Shown in pieces: positions 23,201 to 38,200 of a DNA stretch of 64,000 bases (within the stretch, counting starts at the first letter, position 1; each line of letters starts with the position of its first letter). Location of the stretch: positions 10,099,245 through 10,163,244 of the forward strand of contig NC_051119.1 of the NCBI RefSeq assembly GCF_014839805.1. Reading direction: 5' to 3'. Made by a program: the position numbers and the translations under genes. This DNA comes from Manduca sexta. Lineage: Eukaryota; Arthropoda; Insecta; Lepidoptera; Sphingidae. The notes below the pieces were generated by a model, which did not search any database, was not told the DNA's origin, and was given only the letters and a program-made list of their open reading frames with translations.

Positions 23201-26200
23201 TATTTTATCGTCATTTAAACAAAGAATTACAAGGATTAACCAGAGGTCGAAATCATCTCTATGCAATAACCACACGTTCGCGTGTAATTTAGACAGATCT
23301 TAAATCTTGAGGCGAAGATTAGCAACGATGTTATTGTTCGTAATAATGTACACTCGTCGATATAAAGCTTTTACTTTGGAACGTAACTATCACAGAGCCA
23401 TTTTAGAAAAGGAAATTTAAAATTTGGCTTATATAAAAAAAAAAACTTTGGAACTTTAATGTCATAAACCCATTTTAGAAAAAAAAATGGCTGCTGTAAA
23501 AAAACGTCGTGAAAAACAAAAAAAAACATCTTTGTTTTTTATTAGCTTTGACTATTTAACTGACATGCCAAGACCAAAGGCCCTAAAAGCAGAAATAAGT
23601 CTTAGATAGTGTATTTTTTATATGGACTAGGAAGAGCGACCCACTCCATCTGGTGGTAAGCGAAGCGGAGTCCAGATAGAATGTCGACTTAACATTATCC
23701 CTCGCCAGCAGGCACAATGCCAACGGGTTTGAAACCGGGTATACCTGCAAGTGATCAGGAACGCCTATATATATAGATATAACCTCTGTTTTACGGTGGT
23801 TGTCATCCGGGCAAATACCCTACCACCAGCACCTGTTTAGGTATTCCGAGTCAAAAATCACACCAAAATAGGGCTAGTTATGTCCCGGTCTCTTCCTATC
23901 AACATTTCAACAAATCATGTCAAATCATTGTTATTACGTTTAATACCACCTAATGGCTATACTTAAGGTAATCGTTCAGAAGCACAAACAAAACGATGTT
24001 ATTAAAGTAAACATGCTTCCATGTGATTTGTTCATCAATTATTAGTATACGACTTGGTTTCCCAAACTGGAAATCTAGTGGGGTAGTTTTGGTTCAAATT
24101 TTCATTAAGTACACAGTATTATAGACTGGATTGGCTTGCAGCTCGACCCGTAGAAAACAATTCTACTTCGGATTGAAATAGCGTAATTAACGGCCGATTC
24201 CCCTAAACTGTCTTAACCGGTACGTGTCAATAATAAGGATAAACCAATCACAATAACATATGTAAGCATGTCAACTAACTTTGTTCCGTTTGGACCATTT
24301 TGGCTATCCGACGGTAAAGGTTAAGATTATTTATAAAAATAACCCAAAACACTTCTATTTTGAGATAAAGTTCCTATCTCCTTTACTTTGGTTGACAAGA
24401 GCCCTTAGAGTACACCATGAGTTATACTAGCCTTTTATGCGCTTGTTACGAGCTTCTATAACTGTGCCCACGCATGACCCCTTGGTCATTACTGAGCCAC
24501 TATGGGGTCGGCGCCATCTGCCCGTACAACGCTAGCACCGCTCTAGCTACGCCACTGAGTACTAATACCAGCATTGAAGAAAACATCTTATAACGGATCT
24601 TGATGATGCAGCATTACAACTGCTGAAGAAATACCAATTTGCTGTGCATTCGTGGCGAATGGATTGAACACGCTGGCCGTTACCGATTGCAACATTTATG
24701 AAAGAGACAGTTACTACGTCTCACAGTTTGCGTGGTCTTTCTACAGGGTCATTTTGTAACCCTAGACTTAAATTTAACTGCGAGAAAGTCATCTTGAAAG
24801 AAGTAGTTTACTATAAGTTTTTCTAACCTAAGGTCAAAAACAAAAAAGTAAAATTTTCAAACAAAATAAATATTCAAATAGTCATTTTATTTTTACACAC
24901 CCTTTTGCCACTACTACTATACTAGAATTCGTCGGAGCGGCAACATCGCACACAGTCATTGATAATATTATGCTCACGCACACGAACGAGTGATGCACAC
25001 TCGGAGCGCAAGGGTAGTTCGTCGCACCGCACCGCAACCGAACAGCTGATGTCGTCGATTTAACTACCTAGGGTTTTGTGTCGAGCGACATCACTCGATC
25101 AACAATTAGACCAGCAGCGACGACGGTACGCCGACGTTACAAAAAGACACATACCTAAACATCATTATCATCATCAGCCACATAAAGTCCACTGTTGAGA
25201 ACATAGGCCTCCCCTAAAGATTTTCAGACAGACCTGTCAAAAGCTGCCTGCATCCAATATGTTCCCGCGACGTTCATCAAGTCGTCTGTCCACCTTGCAG
25301 GTGGACATCCAACGCCAACATAAACATCACGCACTAATCATCACATTTCATTAGAACAATATTTTCTATGCTCAAACTATCATCATAAGCAAACGACACT
25401 AATCAAACAACCACAACTGCATAAGTTAGGTACACATAACACATGATTTCCGTAATTTTAAAGTGGTTTTCATTCTTTTAAATCAAAACACACACATTCT
25501 AATGTAGGTAGTTCATCCATTTTAGTAGATAAGTAGGTATAATAAATATGTTCAACGGTTAGATTTATAACACTCATAACAATAAAATATCATTCTGCAA
25601 GTCTGGCATCTGAAACAATTAATAACGAAGTTACAATCTTGATAATAATTAGTTAATGTGATAGTTTGAGGTAAAAATGTCGAGCGACGGGATGCGTCAC
25701 GGCGCGGCGCGGCATCCCAATAGGTATCTAACATGTTTTCAAAATAGTAAATGCGTTTACCAATACCTAATGATGATTTGTAGATTGCTTGTTCCTTTAA
25801 AAGTTGTTTCATACTTCAAAGTATTTTTAATACATTTAATTTGTGACTACCTTGGTGCCGCAGTTGTATTATAGTACGGATGCTTTGCTAAGATCACGGG
25901 ATCGAATCCCTGGTCGGACAAAATGATATTGGATTTTTCCATTCAGTACCTATCGCAAATTCATAAATCCACATTAAAATCGTAATGACAGCCTCCGATA
26001 GAAACATAATCAATAGATTGTGATTAGTTGTTTCGCGTACGCGTCAACGATGCAACTTCGCGATCGTAAAATATTCAAAATGACAAAAATATTTCTAAAA
26101 ATAGACTCTATTTTATAGGTGTTAAGGTCGCATTTAGGGGACCACTTTAAATTTCTTTGTGCCTGACCGACCAACACGCGACACACGAGTTTAGCGAATT

Positions 26201-29200
26201 CCACAAAGTAGCGGCAAGGGTCTGGAGTAGTGTTGCCTGATGTCCCGATTTGCACGGGACGTCCCGATTTTCAGAGTTCTGGGGACGTAACCCGTTTTGC
26301 ACCAATAAAATTATTAAAACCATTAAGTATTATGAAAAATAAACTACGCATTAAGCACTGTGTTGAGTGCGACAATGCAATCAAAATAGCACGTATCTCA
26401 CTAGCGCTGAAGGTACAGTTTTGTTTTATTATCTTGCTTAGAGATGCGACTACCCGGCGATCTGTGCTTTGATGTTGAAAACAGAAATCCAAATTAAACG
26501 CAACTTTAGCATGACTTGCAGTGATATTTTTTGTAAAACGCAATACATAAAACTTAAATTTAAAAAAAATACTTGCTTTTTTATGTCCCGATCTACAACA
26601 CTAAATCTCGATTTGTTTTACCTTCTTGATTTTAAACAAATTGTCCTTGGCAACACTGGTCTGGAGGTACACGATATTTGACGAGCCAGAGTTTTACAAC
26701 TATCACGTGCCCTCGCAGTGTTACCAAACTTTTTATTATTAATTTATTGTGCAATATCTTGTTTATTTTATACCCTGTATGCCTATTGAAAATGAATGAC
26801 TGAATCCAAAATCTCTATTATACTTTATTACTTAAAATAATGTTTCAAAAATACTAAAATATTGCTGTGTATTATTTTAATTAGGTAGACTTTTCATTAA
26901 TCATTTCATCATAAATCATTACTTATTTTATTTTGTAATACAATTGTGTGTTAAATCTGTTAGAACATCATGTAATAAAAAAAATCTAATATCAGAATTT
27001 TTGAAATGCTGTGTCGTTTTAGCAAGCTTTTTGGTAAAAAGTTTATACTGACAACACTGCGAGTTTAGGCGAGAAAGAGTACGACTATTGTATTGAATAA
27101 TCGCGCGCTCTTCGGACTCGGTCAAAGACTCGGACGCATTGCCATAGTGTCTATCTAGCAAAGAAATGGTACAGAAGGCATAATATGACGTTCGGTAATG
27201 TCTACGTAGTCTTCTTTTAGATATTATGACAAACCAAAATATTAATGTTGGAATTAAAATAAATGTCGGAATATTATGTGGAATCTAAAAAAATACGATA
27301 CCAATAGATTTAAATCTTGTAACTTTAGTAATTATGAAGGTAATTTTTTTGGTAAGAAAACTATTTTATTAACGAAAATAACGTTTATAATTGACGAAAT
27401 ATTTTTTGTAGTAAATAATTATTGACTCAATGAACTGCTGCAACCAAGTCAGTAAACGTATTGGGAGTTCATTTGTGAGCTGACCTTCTGAATCCTATAG
27501 GTTCGGTAATAATATCATCAGCTGTGACGTAGTTCATTCACTTCAGTTAAGCGCGCTAAGAAACAGCGTGATCAAAAACCATAAATCTAAAATCGGGATT
27601 ATTGACGTAAATATTCGTTACTTATGAATAATATTTTGCACGGTGTTAGCAGAGGTCACCACGAACCTGTGGTTTCATTTAGTAACGCAATGTCGAAATG
27701 ACCCTGTATATAGATAATTTATATATGGTGTCTTCTATCTGTCGTACAGTGGCAAAGGGTGAAATATTTCAAAAGGTAACCCAAGCCAAAAAAATATTGC
27801 GTTAGTTAATACATCGCGGCCAATTTAACAGTAAGCAAACTAAGACAAACGTGAAAAGCGCTTCGCCACTACTGCCGTATGAACAATTATGGAAGCACTG
27901 CCGGCCTTTAAAGAATAAGGATTGGGCAAGGGTGAAGGTATTTGGGGTGATATCCTTATTTTTAGGAAGCTGTCACTTCAAGTATGTTTTGTGTATCTCA
28001 GCCGAGCTCTCCAGTCTGCTGTGGACAGATGTCTACAGCGTGGATCTAAAAGTTTAAGGGCACATAAATATATATCTTTTTTTATATGGGTACAGCCAAG
28101 TGGGGGCACCCCTGCGCGTGATGGTAAGTGGAGTGGGCTCCAATAGAATGTCGACTAAGAGATGATTATCCCTCGGTAGTCGACATAACTATGCCGGCCT
28201 GTTGGAACCGCATATTCATCAGCTGATCCCGGAACGTGACACACTTACGTGGGCCACTATAGCGGAAACATATTGTGTAAGGTGGTCGCTATCGGGACGG
28301 ATATAAAATATATCCTACCAGTAGCGAATCTGAATGACACTATCTTTTAGCAAGCCACTCAACACAAGAAGCTCATTCAATGTTATTATTAATGACTAGA
28401 TGTTTCTCGCGGAAAAGAGTTTTCTCAGGGCCAAAATCCTGCACTCCTCAGGTATAAAAAGAAGGTTATATATTAAATTCATACTAATCTTATAAAGCTG
28501 AAGAGTAAACTCTTTTGTTTGAAGGCGCTAATCTTTGGAACTACTAAATCGATTTTGATTTTTTATTATTAGGAAGCTACATTACTCCTCAGTTATATAG
28601 GCTATATTTTATCCCAGGAAATTATTTATCCCTGAAAAACTATCTCGTGGACTGAGCTGCAGGCAAAATCTGCTATATTATATGCAAAAGATTATCCATT
28701 CACGACTTTCTTCTTTTACTTCTAACAAGTATCTTAACAAATTGTCGCATTTAATATTAGAAAGAAGTAAGATTGGAAATCATTGTTGCCATTCATTTTA
28801 AAGCTCAACTTTAAGTTGGAAATATCAGCAAGTTATACCTTCATAAATATCCGATACGGCCTATATTGGTCGATGTTTCGATTAGTTTTATCATTTAATC
28901 TGAAAGTGGAATTGTTACGTGGAAATTAATAGATACGTTGATAGCGTTAAAGTGCTTTTCAACTTTTTTCGTCAGTAAAAATTTACTATGCTTTAAGCAG
29001 CTTATTCCTGCCATTTACAAACAATTGATTTTATTAATCTTTGTTTTGGTTTTACCTTAGTATTAAATTCAGAAACTTTCGGTTTCATATCATAGCTATT
29101 ATTTCTTCATATTTCTTACTGGTGCTACGACTACATGCGTATGCGCAATCCTTCGATTTCCAGAATACAGGAAAGTGTGAATCTTTGCGGAGTTTTAGTC

Positions 29201-32200
29201 AGTAACAGTATAGGCCGGGAACCCGATTTCCACATATAATAAATACATTAATCATGCTTCCAACTACTAAATTGACAATGCAAAGTTTTTTTTAAATTCA
29301 AATCACGCTAGACAATTTGCGTCCGAGCGTACCGCGTGTGCAGTTGCGTAGGTGCATAAATTAGCGTAACCACTGAGCAGAACAGTGCTTGTCGACAAGG
29401 CAGCTCGTTCGGGACGCATCATGCTTGCTCTACCGGCTTCAGTATAACTCTGCCTCAATCCCAACATGGTGTGAGTAACATAGTTTGGCTTTAGTTTTTT
29501 TTCAATTTGAATTTGAAAGCATTTTGATAGACCGACGCAAATATTGGCCAAATTGGAATTTGTAACAAATGTTTGTGGGTTGTTGTGTGTTGAAAAAATC
29601 TTATTTGATATTTAGGCAATCCATCTATTTATACATATTATTATAAAACAGTCCCCCTTTCTGTCTGTATGTTATCGATTTACTCGAAATCTACTGAACG
29701 GAGTTTTATGAAATTGGGTATGGAGATATTTTAAAACCCTGGGAAGGTTATACACTCGTTTCTATCCAGACAAAATATATAGCGGAACTTTTATTCCGGA
29801 AAACTTCTTTATACGGGTGAACCCGCAAGTAAAAGCTAGTTGGTCCATAAAAATCTAGAATTAAATTGTTCTACTTTGTATTTCGTGCTAACATCATTTC
29901 TTTTGTCATGCTTCTATGAACGTAATTCAGCGATTTTCTTCGGTTTGTTTACGATTTATTTAAGGTTCGTTTCGTTTTAATTGGTGTATATTCTTTTTGT
30001 CTTGTATGTTTTAACGAGGTTCATATCCATCCATATCATATCTCATCACTCGATTTACCAAAATACTTTAATAACAAAAGAAAAGCTGATAATAAAAAAA
30101 AAAAATACATACAAATGCAAAATATTCTTTCTATTTCGTGTTTTTATATTTATTTACACATTACATATTTTTTCGAATATTAAGGATTCGGTGTCTACAT
30201 GCCAGTGATAGATATATTTTATATCCGCCCGGATAACGACCACAGAACACAAGGTGTTAAAACCCGTCGTAGTGGCCCACGTAGAAGTCGCGTTCCGGGA
30301 TCAGCCTGTGTATATCCAACAAGTCCAACAACGGTTACAACAGGCCGGCAAAATTGTATCGACTGCCGAGGGATAATCATCTCTCGTTAATCGACTTTCT
30401 ATTGGACCCCTCTTCACTCACTATCCGATCCAGTGGGTCACTTTGATCTGCACGTATATAAAAAAATAATGTCGGTATTTTTAGGTGTGGTTGTGTTCGC
30501 AAACGCACCTTTATTGTTGTTTCACCGGTAATTAACCCGTCAAACTTTCATTATGAACTAATTAATGGCACACGTGGCGGAAATTGAAATGTCAAAGTAA
30601 CAATGCTCTTTTGTGTCCATTTATTATTAAAATGAATTCACTTTCGTTAGCTTCTGTTAGGAAGGTTGAGACAGTTCGATATCTGGTTAGTAGACGCTAG
30701 TTCGTAATCTCTTTTGGTTGTTTAAAACATTGAGGATTTAATTTTGTGCATTTTCTAGTGTTTCTTCCAAGACTAGAGGCGTGAGATCGTATGATGCTTT
30801 TGTATCCGAATGACAAAATTTCTAATGCCAAATATTTTTACAATCATGGTTTCCATTGGATTTTTTTTAAACTCTTCTAAATGCAACAACTTACGTTTTA
30901 AGTTTCCATAATATTTGATTTTTAAACATATAGCTGTAGTATTAGGATTATAGCAGTGAGTGCTTTAAGTGTGAATTGAAATGAAGTTTCCGCCCATAAA
31001 TAGTGACGTAAGTATGCGTAGGTTATTCATTAATTACGCGTAACTTTAAGTAACATGTATAATACCAGCCCTGTGTTTATACTGTCCCACTGCTGGGCAC
31101 GGGAGTCTTCTACTACTGAGAGGGTTTAGGCCTTAGCCCACGCTGGTCTAGTGCGGATTGGCAGACTTCACATACCAAATTCCTTATACAGAACTTCTCA
31201 GGTATGCACGTTTCCTCACTATGTTTTCCTTTAACGGTAAAGCAAGCGATATTTCACAAAGATAGCACATGAAATTATAATAACTTTCAATAGTTTTATA
31301 ATTATGTATTAAGTTATTATTTGTTGTCACTAGTCTATTCCCTCTACACTTTACACCCTCTAATTATTATTACAATATCTTATATCCAAAACTTCTGTAA
31401 TCGTATTCATTAGTTCTTAAGCTGTAATGATGTGCGTATTAAGTAAGAAGGTAAGTTTCATTCATGAAGTACTTAACATTTAATTTAATGAGTGCTCGCA
31501 TTATTTCGCAAATGTATTCCATGTCTTGATGGAGGGCGAGTCCATTACCACAGTTCTAATAGAACGCTATACTTAGAACACTATCATAGGGGTGGGTTCC
31601 ATAGGCGCGGCTCACGCGACGGGGCGCGGTGCGAGGCGCGGCGGTTAACCAAAAAAACATTACCTTAATAACTTTTTGCGACGCAGAGCTGGTCTCCTAC
31701 TACTTTGATCTACGTAAAACTAAATGAAAATCAATTGTATTAAAATATATACTTTTTATCTAACATTATAAGTGCGAAAGTGGATTGGTTTTTGTTACTC
31801 AATTACTCCAAAACGCCTTAACGGTTTTAGATAAAATTTCGGTTAAAGATATATTATAGTCTGGAATATTATATAAACTTTTCATCCGGGAATAATATAA
31901 ATATCTAACAGCAGAGTGATCAGTCTGGAATGAGCAGTGTTGTGTACATTACGCTAACCTTGTATTAATCTAGAACGTCATTTACAGTAAGTGATTGTGG
32001 GGTGTCTATTATTTAACATTCTCTTCCGCAATCATATTCAATGACTAAATAGCTAAAACCTTTATGATCTTTAACGAGGCGTTTTATGGTCAGAGTAACT
32101 ACTGGACATAATGAGACTTAACATCTCATGTCTCAGGATGGCGAGCGCAGTGGTATACCAAACAATATTTGTAATTCAAGTGGTTGGATGGTGTCTCTAC

Positions 32201-35200
32201 TGTATGGGCGGTCGTATTGCTTACCATCAGGCGAAAGGCAAGCGCGTTTCGTCATTCAAAGCAATAAAAACAGTCTCAATTCATAACCAGAACAACCAGA
32301 GGTGCCCTTGGACCAGTTGTTTGATGCTTCCCACTTGAAATCTGGCGCTATTCAGGACACCCACTCTGATCTATCGCTATGCCAACAATTACAGTTGATT
32401 CGAATTTAATGCCGCATATAGTGTGGCTCCGGACGAAACGTCGCGCGGGCTCCAATGCGGAGTCGTTATTTTGACTAATGGCTGTATGTCATTTGTCATC
32501 GTCAATGTAATTTGTATCAGTTTGCGTCACAAAAAGCGATTATTTGTTTGTCTTTGCTTCGTGAAATTTGTATCTATTCTCTGAGCAATGTGATAGGTAT
32601 CTTTAAGGTTTTAAGGCAAGGTGACTTTCCTGGCTTATACGGTGAAGACTAACCAGAGATCTTTACAGACTATATCACGTTAGTCGTGACAATTATGTCG
32701 TCCTGTCTAATTGCTGTCACATATCTGAATCTTTCCTAGCGTGCAACTGTGTATTGTGTGCGCAATACACAGTTGCACTCACTGTTCCTTCACTCTTATA
32801 GTCCGGTGAGACGGCAATCCGACATGACCGGAGAGAGCTCAGGCGCAGGACCAACAGCTTTACGTGCTTAAATCATCATCATCAGCTGCAGGTGTCCACT
32901 GCTGAACATGGGCCTCCTCTATAGATTTCCAGGCATCCAGCGACCTCCTGAAACTTTTTATGAGGTCATCTGTCCACCTCGTGCTTAGATCGCATTTTTA
33001 TAATCTTCATGTGTCCTTCAATTTATTGTACGTAAATTAATCAAAGGATTTTTTGTTTTGTCACCTATAGACGCGTACCTTCGCCTCGTGTTGAACAACC
33101 GAAGAAACCTCTAATGTTATTTTCTAGGTTAGTTGTTACGTGTTGTCTACACGGATTACTGGAGTCTAGACTAGGCATTAGCATTAGTCCATATTAAAAC
33201 CCACTCAAGCGCAAACATTTTGTGTATTAGATGACTCGTTTTGGAGTGCTATTTCAATACAGTTCTTGTGTCTTGGTGATGAGGTGTAATAGCTACAATG
33301 CTCGTCAATGTCGTATGGAGTAGAGTGGGTGGACCATGAACTGATGTTTGCATTCTTTCTTGTTGCTATTTTTATTTAAATTAATGGCGGCAAAAGACAC
33401 CGCCATTTTTAATAAAAGATCTCAATCGCTTTTTTCGTTCTTAAAAATGAACCAATCAGAACAAAGCTTTTTTGACTTTCGTACAAATGAGTTATTTTGA
33501 TTGGTCCATTCCGGGAATCGGATTGACATTGGGTTCGTTTATTGAAAATGCCTGTAAGACAGCGTGAACTGAAGATCTGTCTACATCGCGTTGGTGGTCT
33601 CTATTGCAATGTTAATGGCGACTCCAGACGTTAGTATTTAACGACGCTAAAGGAGAGAAAGCGAAGGGTCTAAGCAAACGTTGTTGGGGCCATTGTTATC
33701 ACGGGGGTACATGCTAATTAGTAACTTATTTGTTATGCGTATTCCAGACATGTGAATGCGCAGACGGCAATTAGTCTGGCAGTAATATTTACCCTGGAGA
33801 GATCGCTATTACACAAAAGGGTTATTATTGCATATTTCCCTTCCATCCCTTAATTTCACAGCCTAGTTACATAAGCCATTGCAGTTAAGTCGTTCGCCTG
33901 TATATCGTATAGGATATCCTGGTCACTGAAGCGACACTCGTTAAAATTGTATGCGGACGTAATGGAAGTACTAAAGTAAAAAAAAATGAGAAATGGAATT
34001 GATGTGTTCAAAGTAACGATATATTCACTGCGACGTTCTGAAACGCATTTCAAGTGAACGAGACACTATTTTCTTACCGAATATCATGTTTTAGCATGAA
34101 CATTCGTTCGGAAACTCGGTGCTCTTTCGATCAACTCGGTATAAAAAAGATAGGGTAGGAAGTGAGAGGTTGGCTCTTAGAGACTCCGTGGTACTTCAAA
34201 ACGATATTCCGAAGATTAAATATGAGCTGTATCGTTCCTATGTTCCTGTCTTGGCAATTTTCCAACCACCTTAAAGTTACTCCATTGAAGTTATGGAATA
34301 CGCCCGGCGAATTAAGAAACTAGCGGAGAATATAGGGTTGATGGACAAAATAAATTTGAGGATTTTTTGAAGTATGTCGATTTGAAATATATTTGGTAGT
34401 GGCTGGGCATATTGATTAAGTATGAATTTGACTGTATTTTTAATGTGGAAAACGAAATAACTTGATAGGTTCCAGAAATATGATGTCTAAATTAATGTTC
34501 GGTATGTAATATAGATAGTTCCTAAGAATATAGTAATCCCGTCGTATTGCTGGGGCCATCGCCTTGATGCGGTTTTGTATGAAACTAAAATCCTATGTAC
34601 AATAAAGTAATCGTAATCAGCAAAGTAGTCCTCTAATTGGCTTGACTTATTTTTATAAGCAGTGTAGATTCTACACGTATTTAGAATCAAGTTTTTGTTT
34701 GCACTCACTTCAACGATAAAAGAATGTTTAAGAAAATAAATTTACTTTCTATAAAATGGACGAAAATTAATTATGTGTTTATTTTACATGATCAAGTAAA
34801 ACAACATTTTTATCATGAGTTTTGTGACAACCCTATGAAAATAAAATTTTGTGAAACTGCCGCCAGTAGAGCTGCGGCGACCGCACTAACCCAAGGACTT
34901 GAACACAGATCGGTATCTAGTGGCAATAATATAAATTGCTGGAAAGTTCTAGACATCTAGACCGCGTCGCATTGAATTAGGTCGAAAGGTGTGTGTTAAT
35001 GATTTCAAGAGAATTATGACTATCATGGTTCATTGCTGCACGACAGATTTCAGAAACGCTTTAGTAATCAGTTTAAGCAATGTTTTTGTTGAAGATTTTC
35101 TAATGCCGGCGCCACACATAGCAAAAATATTTGAACATTTATTTGAACACTTGTTTGAAGTCATGCGTGGCGCGGGTATTTGCGTATTTGTGCAAAGTTT

Positions 35201-38200
35201 GTTTAAATGTTTGCGTATTTGTTGTCGGTTTTTCGACCACACATCAAAGCGTTCAAAGTTATCGAGTTGCTTGACGGAGAACCTATTATATGGAAACCTA
35301 AAAGTAAAAGCCATAAAAATTGAAATTTGGTCAGTGTCTGTAACTGTGTTCAAATGTGTGGCAAAGTCTTTGTTCAAATATTTGTCTGTGTGTGTCTCCG
35401 ACATTAAGCATACTCCGTCACATTCAGGGATAACCCTAAATAAGATTCGACAGTGAAACTGTAAGTCATAGCAAATTTTCCATTTAAATTTTGTGCGAAG
35501 AATTATTATCAATGGCATTTGTAGACAGTGTCAAATTATCAACGTTCTTCCGATAGCATACGCGATGTAGAGGTCAAGTATCTGGCGGATAAACAAGTTA
35601 CCGCATTTTGGATTCCCATACTAACAAATTTATATACCTTAATCCTCATTTAAAAGAAGCAATTATTGCTAGCAAAGGTTTCTGAATATCTGCCAAAAGA
35701 ATTGTATACATCAACGAGGACGATAATTGCCTCGGCATTGCGGATGTTCAGACGGTGTAACTTTTCTAAACAATAATTGCGTACAATTATCGCTGTAAAT
35801 AAAAGTTTTTATTTCGCATGTTGTCACGGCGTTGGTACGGCGCCAGTGTCTTAACGAATACAGGATTACGTGTAGCCAGTGTAACTACTGGACATAATAA
35901 GACTTAACATCTCATGTCTCAGCATGACGAGTGCAATGGAATAGCAAACAATACTTTGTAATTCAAGGTGTTGGATGGTGTTTCTACTGTTTATGGGCGG
36001 TCGTATTGTTTACCATCAGGCAAATGGTAAGCTCGTCTTGTCATTCGAAGAAATATAAAATATATATATTCTCGTGTTTATATTCCTAGACAAGTTCATG
36101 GCGCACGCTTCGCTTTACGTGTGAAAGATAACAACTACACGCTCGTTAAGTTCATACGAAAGCGAAAACAGTTTAGTCGGACCTGTCGCCTCGGATAACT
36201 GCGTCACAGTCAACTTAAGTCTTTATTCGAATATACAGTACGATTGGTATTGTTTATTTCGATTTTGAGCGGTTTAGATTCAGTATTTATTTATTGTCTA
36301 GTCCAACATAGCAGTCTGGGTATATTTGAAATTCATATGATGAACTTAGGCATTCGTTTTTCTCAACCGTCAAAGAGAGCGATGATTAACAACGAATATA
36401 AACTTTAAAAATCAATGGTCTCCCAATACTCTTACATCCAACGTGAGTCCATTACTACACCCAAGATGATTAGAGCCAAGCCATGGAACATGATCAGCAG
36501 GAACGGGTTTAAAAAGTGTGTTCACCTCCCGTTAGGCAACAGCATGGCTGTGCCTCTGGTATTGCTTTAGTACATTGGAGGCGGATGTTCCTTAACATCA
36601 GGCGAATCGTTCGCCCGTTTGCCTATTAAGACGAACATGATTCGACCGCTGCAGGCTTCATAAAGATTTAAGCTAAGATGCTATAATGAAAATCTTTCAG
36701 TCGCCAGTGGTAGGATATATTTTATATCCGCCCGGACAGAGACCAACGTACACAAAGTGTCAAAACCCGTCATAGTGGCTCACGTAAGTCTGTCGCGTTT
36801 CGGGAACAGACTATGTATATCGAACAGGCTGGAACAATTGCCTCGACTATCGAGGTGTCTCGTCAGTCGACATTCTATTGGACCCCACTCCACTTACTAT
36901 CAGGTGCAGTCGGATAACTTTGCCGGATAGATTCAAAAAAAGTCAGTCTATCGCCGTCGCCTGCTCGCCTAGACAGCCTCTTGCTCTCAGCAGCCCGTTG
37001 ATTCCGCTACATGTCTTCTTCAAGACAGTCCACCACGCAAAACTATAGGAAATTGAAAAGAACTCTATATCTCCATAGGATCTCGCGTGTTGCAGTTTTT
37101 CCGCGCTCGTGGAAAAAATTTCGCACGTAGCGACTTGGTTAATTGAGCCGTCGGGAGCGATTAAGTGCTGATGGTCACGCGATATGCCGGCGACGGTTGC
37201 TGGTCGCAACTTGTTATTTAAATGCCGTTGGTAACAGTTTCCCTTTTGCGTTGTGCAATTTGTAATCTGTGGTGCATGGCGTGTAACGTTAACTGCAGGG
37301 CGTTGTCGTGGTATAAGATCCGACAAACTTGAACACGCTATCGTGTGGTGGGATTTTTTTGTATCACAGTGTAGCTGCAAGTGCTAGTGCTCAAGTTATT
37401 TGCCGGCCATTATAGTATAGGTGTTGGATTCGAATCGATCGTGTAGGAATTTCATTTATACTTAGTGGAAGGATGCTTTCTTTCTTCTAAATGTTATCCA
37501 TACATACATTTCATACATATTATTCATGCCTCTTATACCCGAAGAGACAGGCAGAGGAACAATTAGTTCAATCACTGTTCGCCTTTTTATTTCATCCCAT
37601 GATGATCACATCCTGGAAATAGATGATTGATAATGATGATGACATCATAGAAAGATGAAAGAAAAATCTAATACCTAGCAGTTTGCCCGACCTGAGGATC
37701 AAACCCGAGACCCTAGCTGTAGTATCGTAATACAACTATACTATCGAGACAGTCTAACAATTTAAAAGAATATTTATAATGTGAATGCCTACGACTTCAC
37801 TGAATGTTGCCTAATTATTACACACATTATGGCTAATTACAGTGCGCTTGCGCGTGATGACCGGAATTCTTGTTGATGAAATTTTATACGTTAAGTTTGC
37901 TTACAAATGTATTAAGTAACTTAGCTAATAGCAAATGAGTTTTATTTACATAGCTGCATAATATTGTAATTATTTTTTATATGAGCACAGGAAAGTGACG
38001 TCACTGCACCTGATGGTAAGCGGAGTGGTGATCGAATTTCGAGTGATGAGAAATGATTAACCCTCGCCAGTCGACATAATTATGCCGGCCTGTTTAAACC
38101 GAATATATACAGTCTGATCTCTGAACGCGACACACTTACGTGGGTAACTATGTCTGGTGTAACACCCTGTGTAGTGTGTCCGATGGTCACTATCAAATAC

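Larger units (their letters stand above)
24744..27706. mobile_element. 2963-bp TA-flanked element, copy-2 specific
   Basis: Begins CAGGGTCATTT and ends AAATGACCCTG, an 11-bp terminal inverted repeat, flanked by TA on both sides (24742-24743 and 27707-27708). Copy 1 shows the empty site ctttcTAtatagat near 3760. No transposase frame is seen; the interior holds a SINE and a LINE fragment. A TA target fits Tc1/mariner-like transposition, but the termini are not ones I can assign to a named family. Confidence 0.8.
21855..33072 (+). repeat. Copy 2 of the long duplication (in situ in gene 1)
   Basis: This is the partner of 1-9709. Here the block continues on both sides into single-copy sequence: exon 2 of the CSPP1-like gene begins upstream at 21714 and the intron continues past 33072. 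This copy is therefore the one in a coherent gene context. It alone carries the 2963-bp TA-flanked element at 24744-27706. Confidence 0.9.

Noticed and set aside
34989..35518. Overlapping long frames on both strands (155 and 162 codons)
   Set aside because: The TTTGAACA-rich repetitive sequence lacks stops on both strands; there are no domain motifs or splice context.
36943..37380. Minus-strand 145-codon frame
   Set aside because: It has no recognisable domain and abuts a family A repeat; probably a chance or transposon-derived frame.
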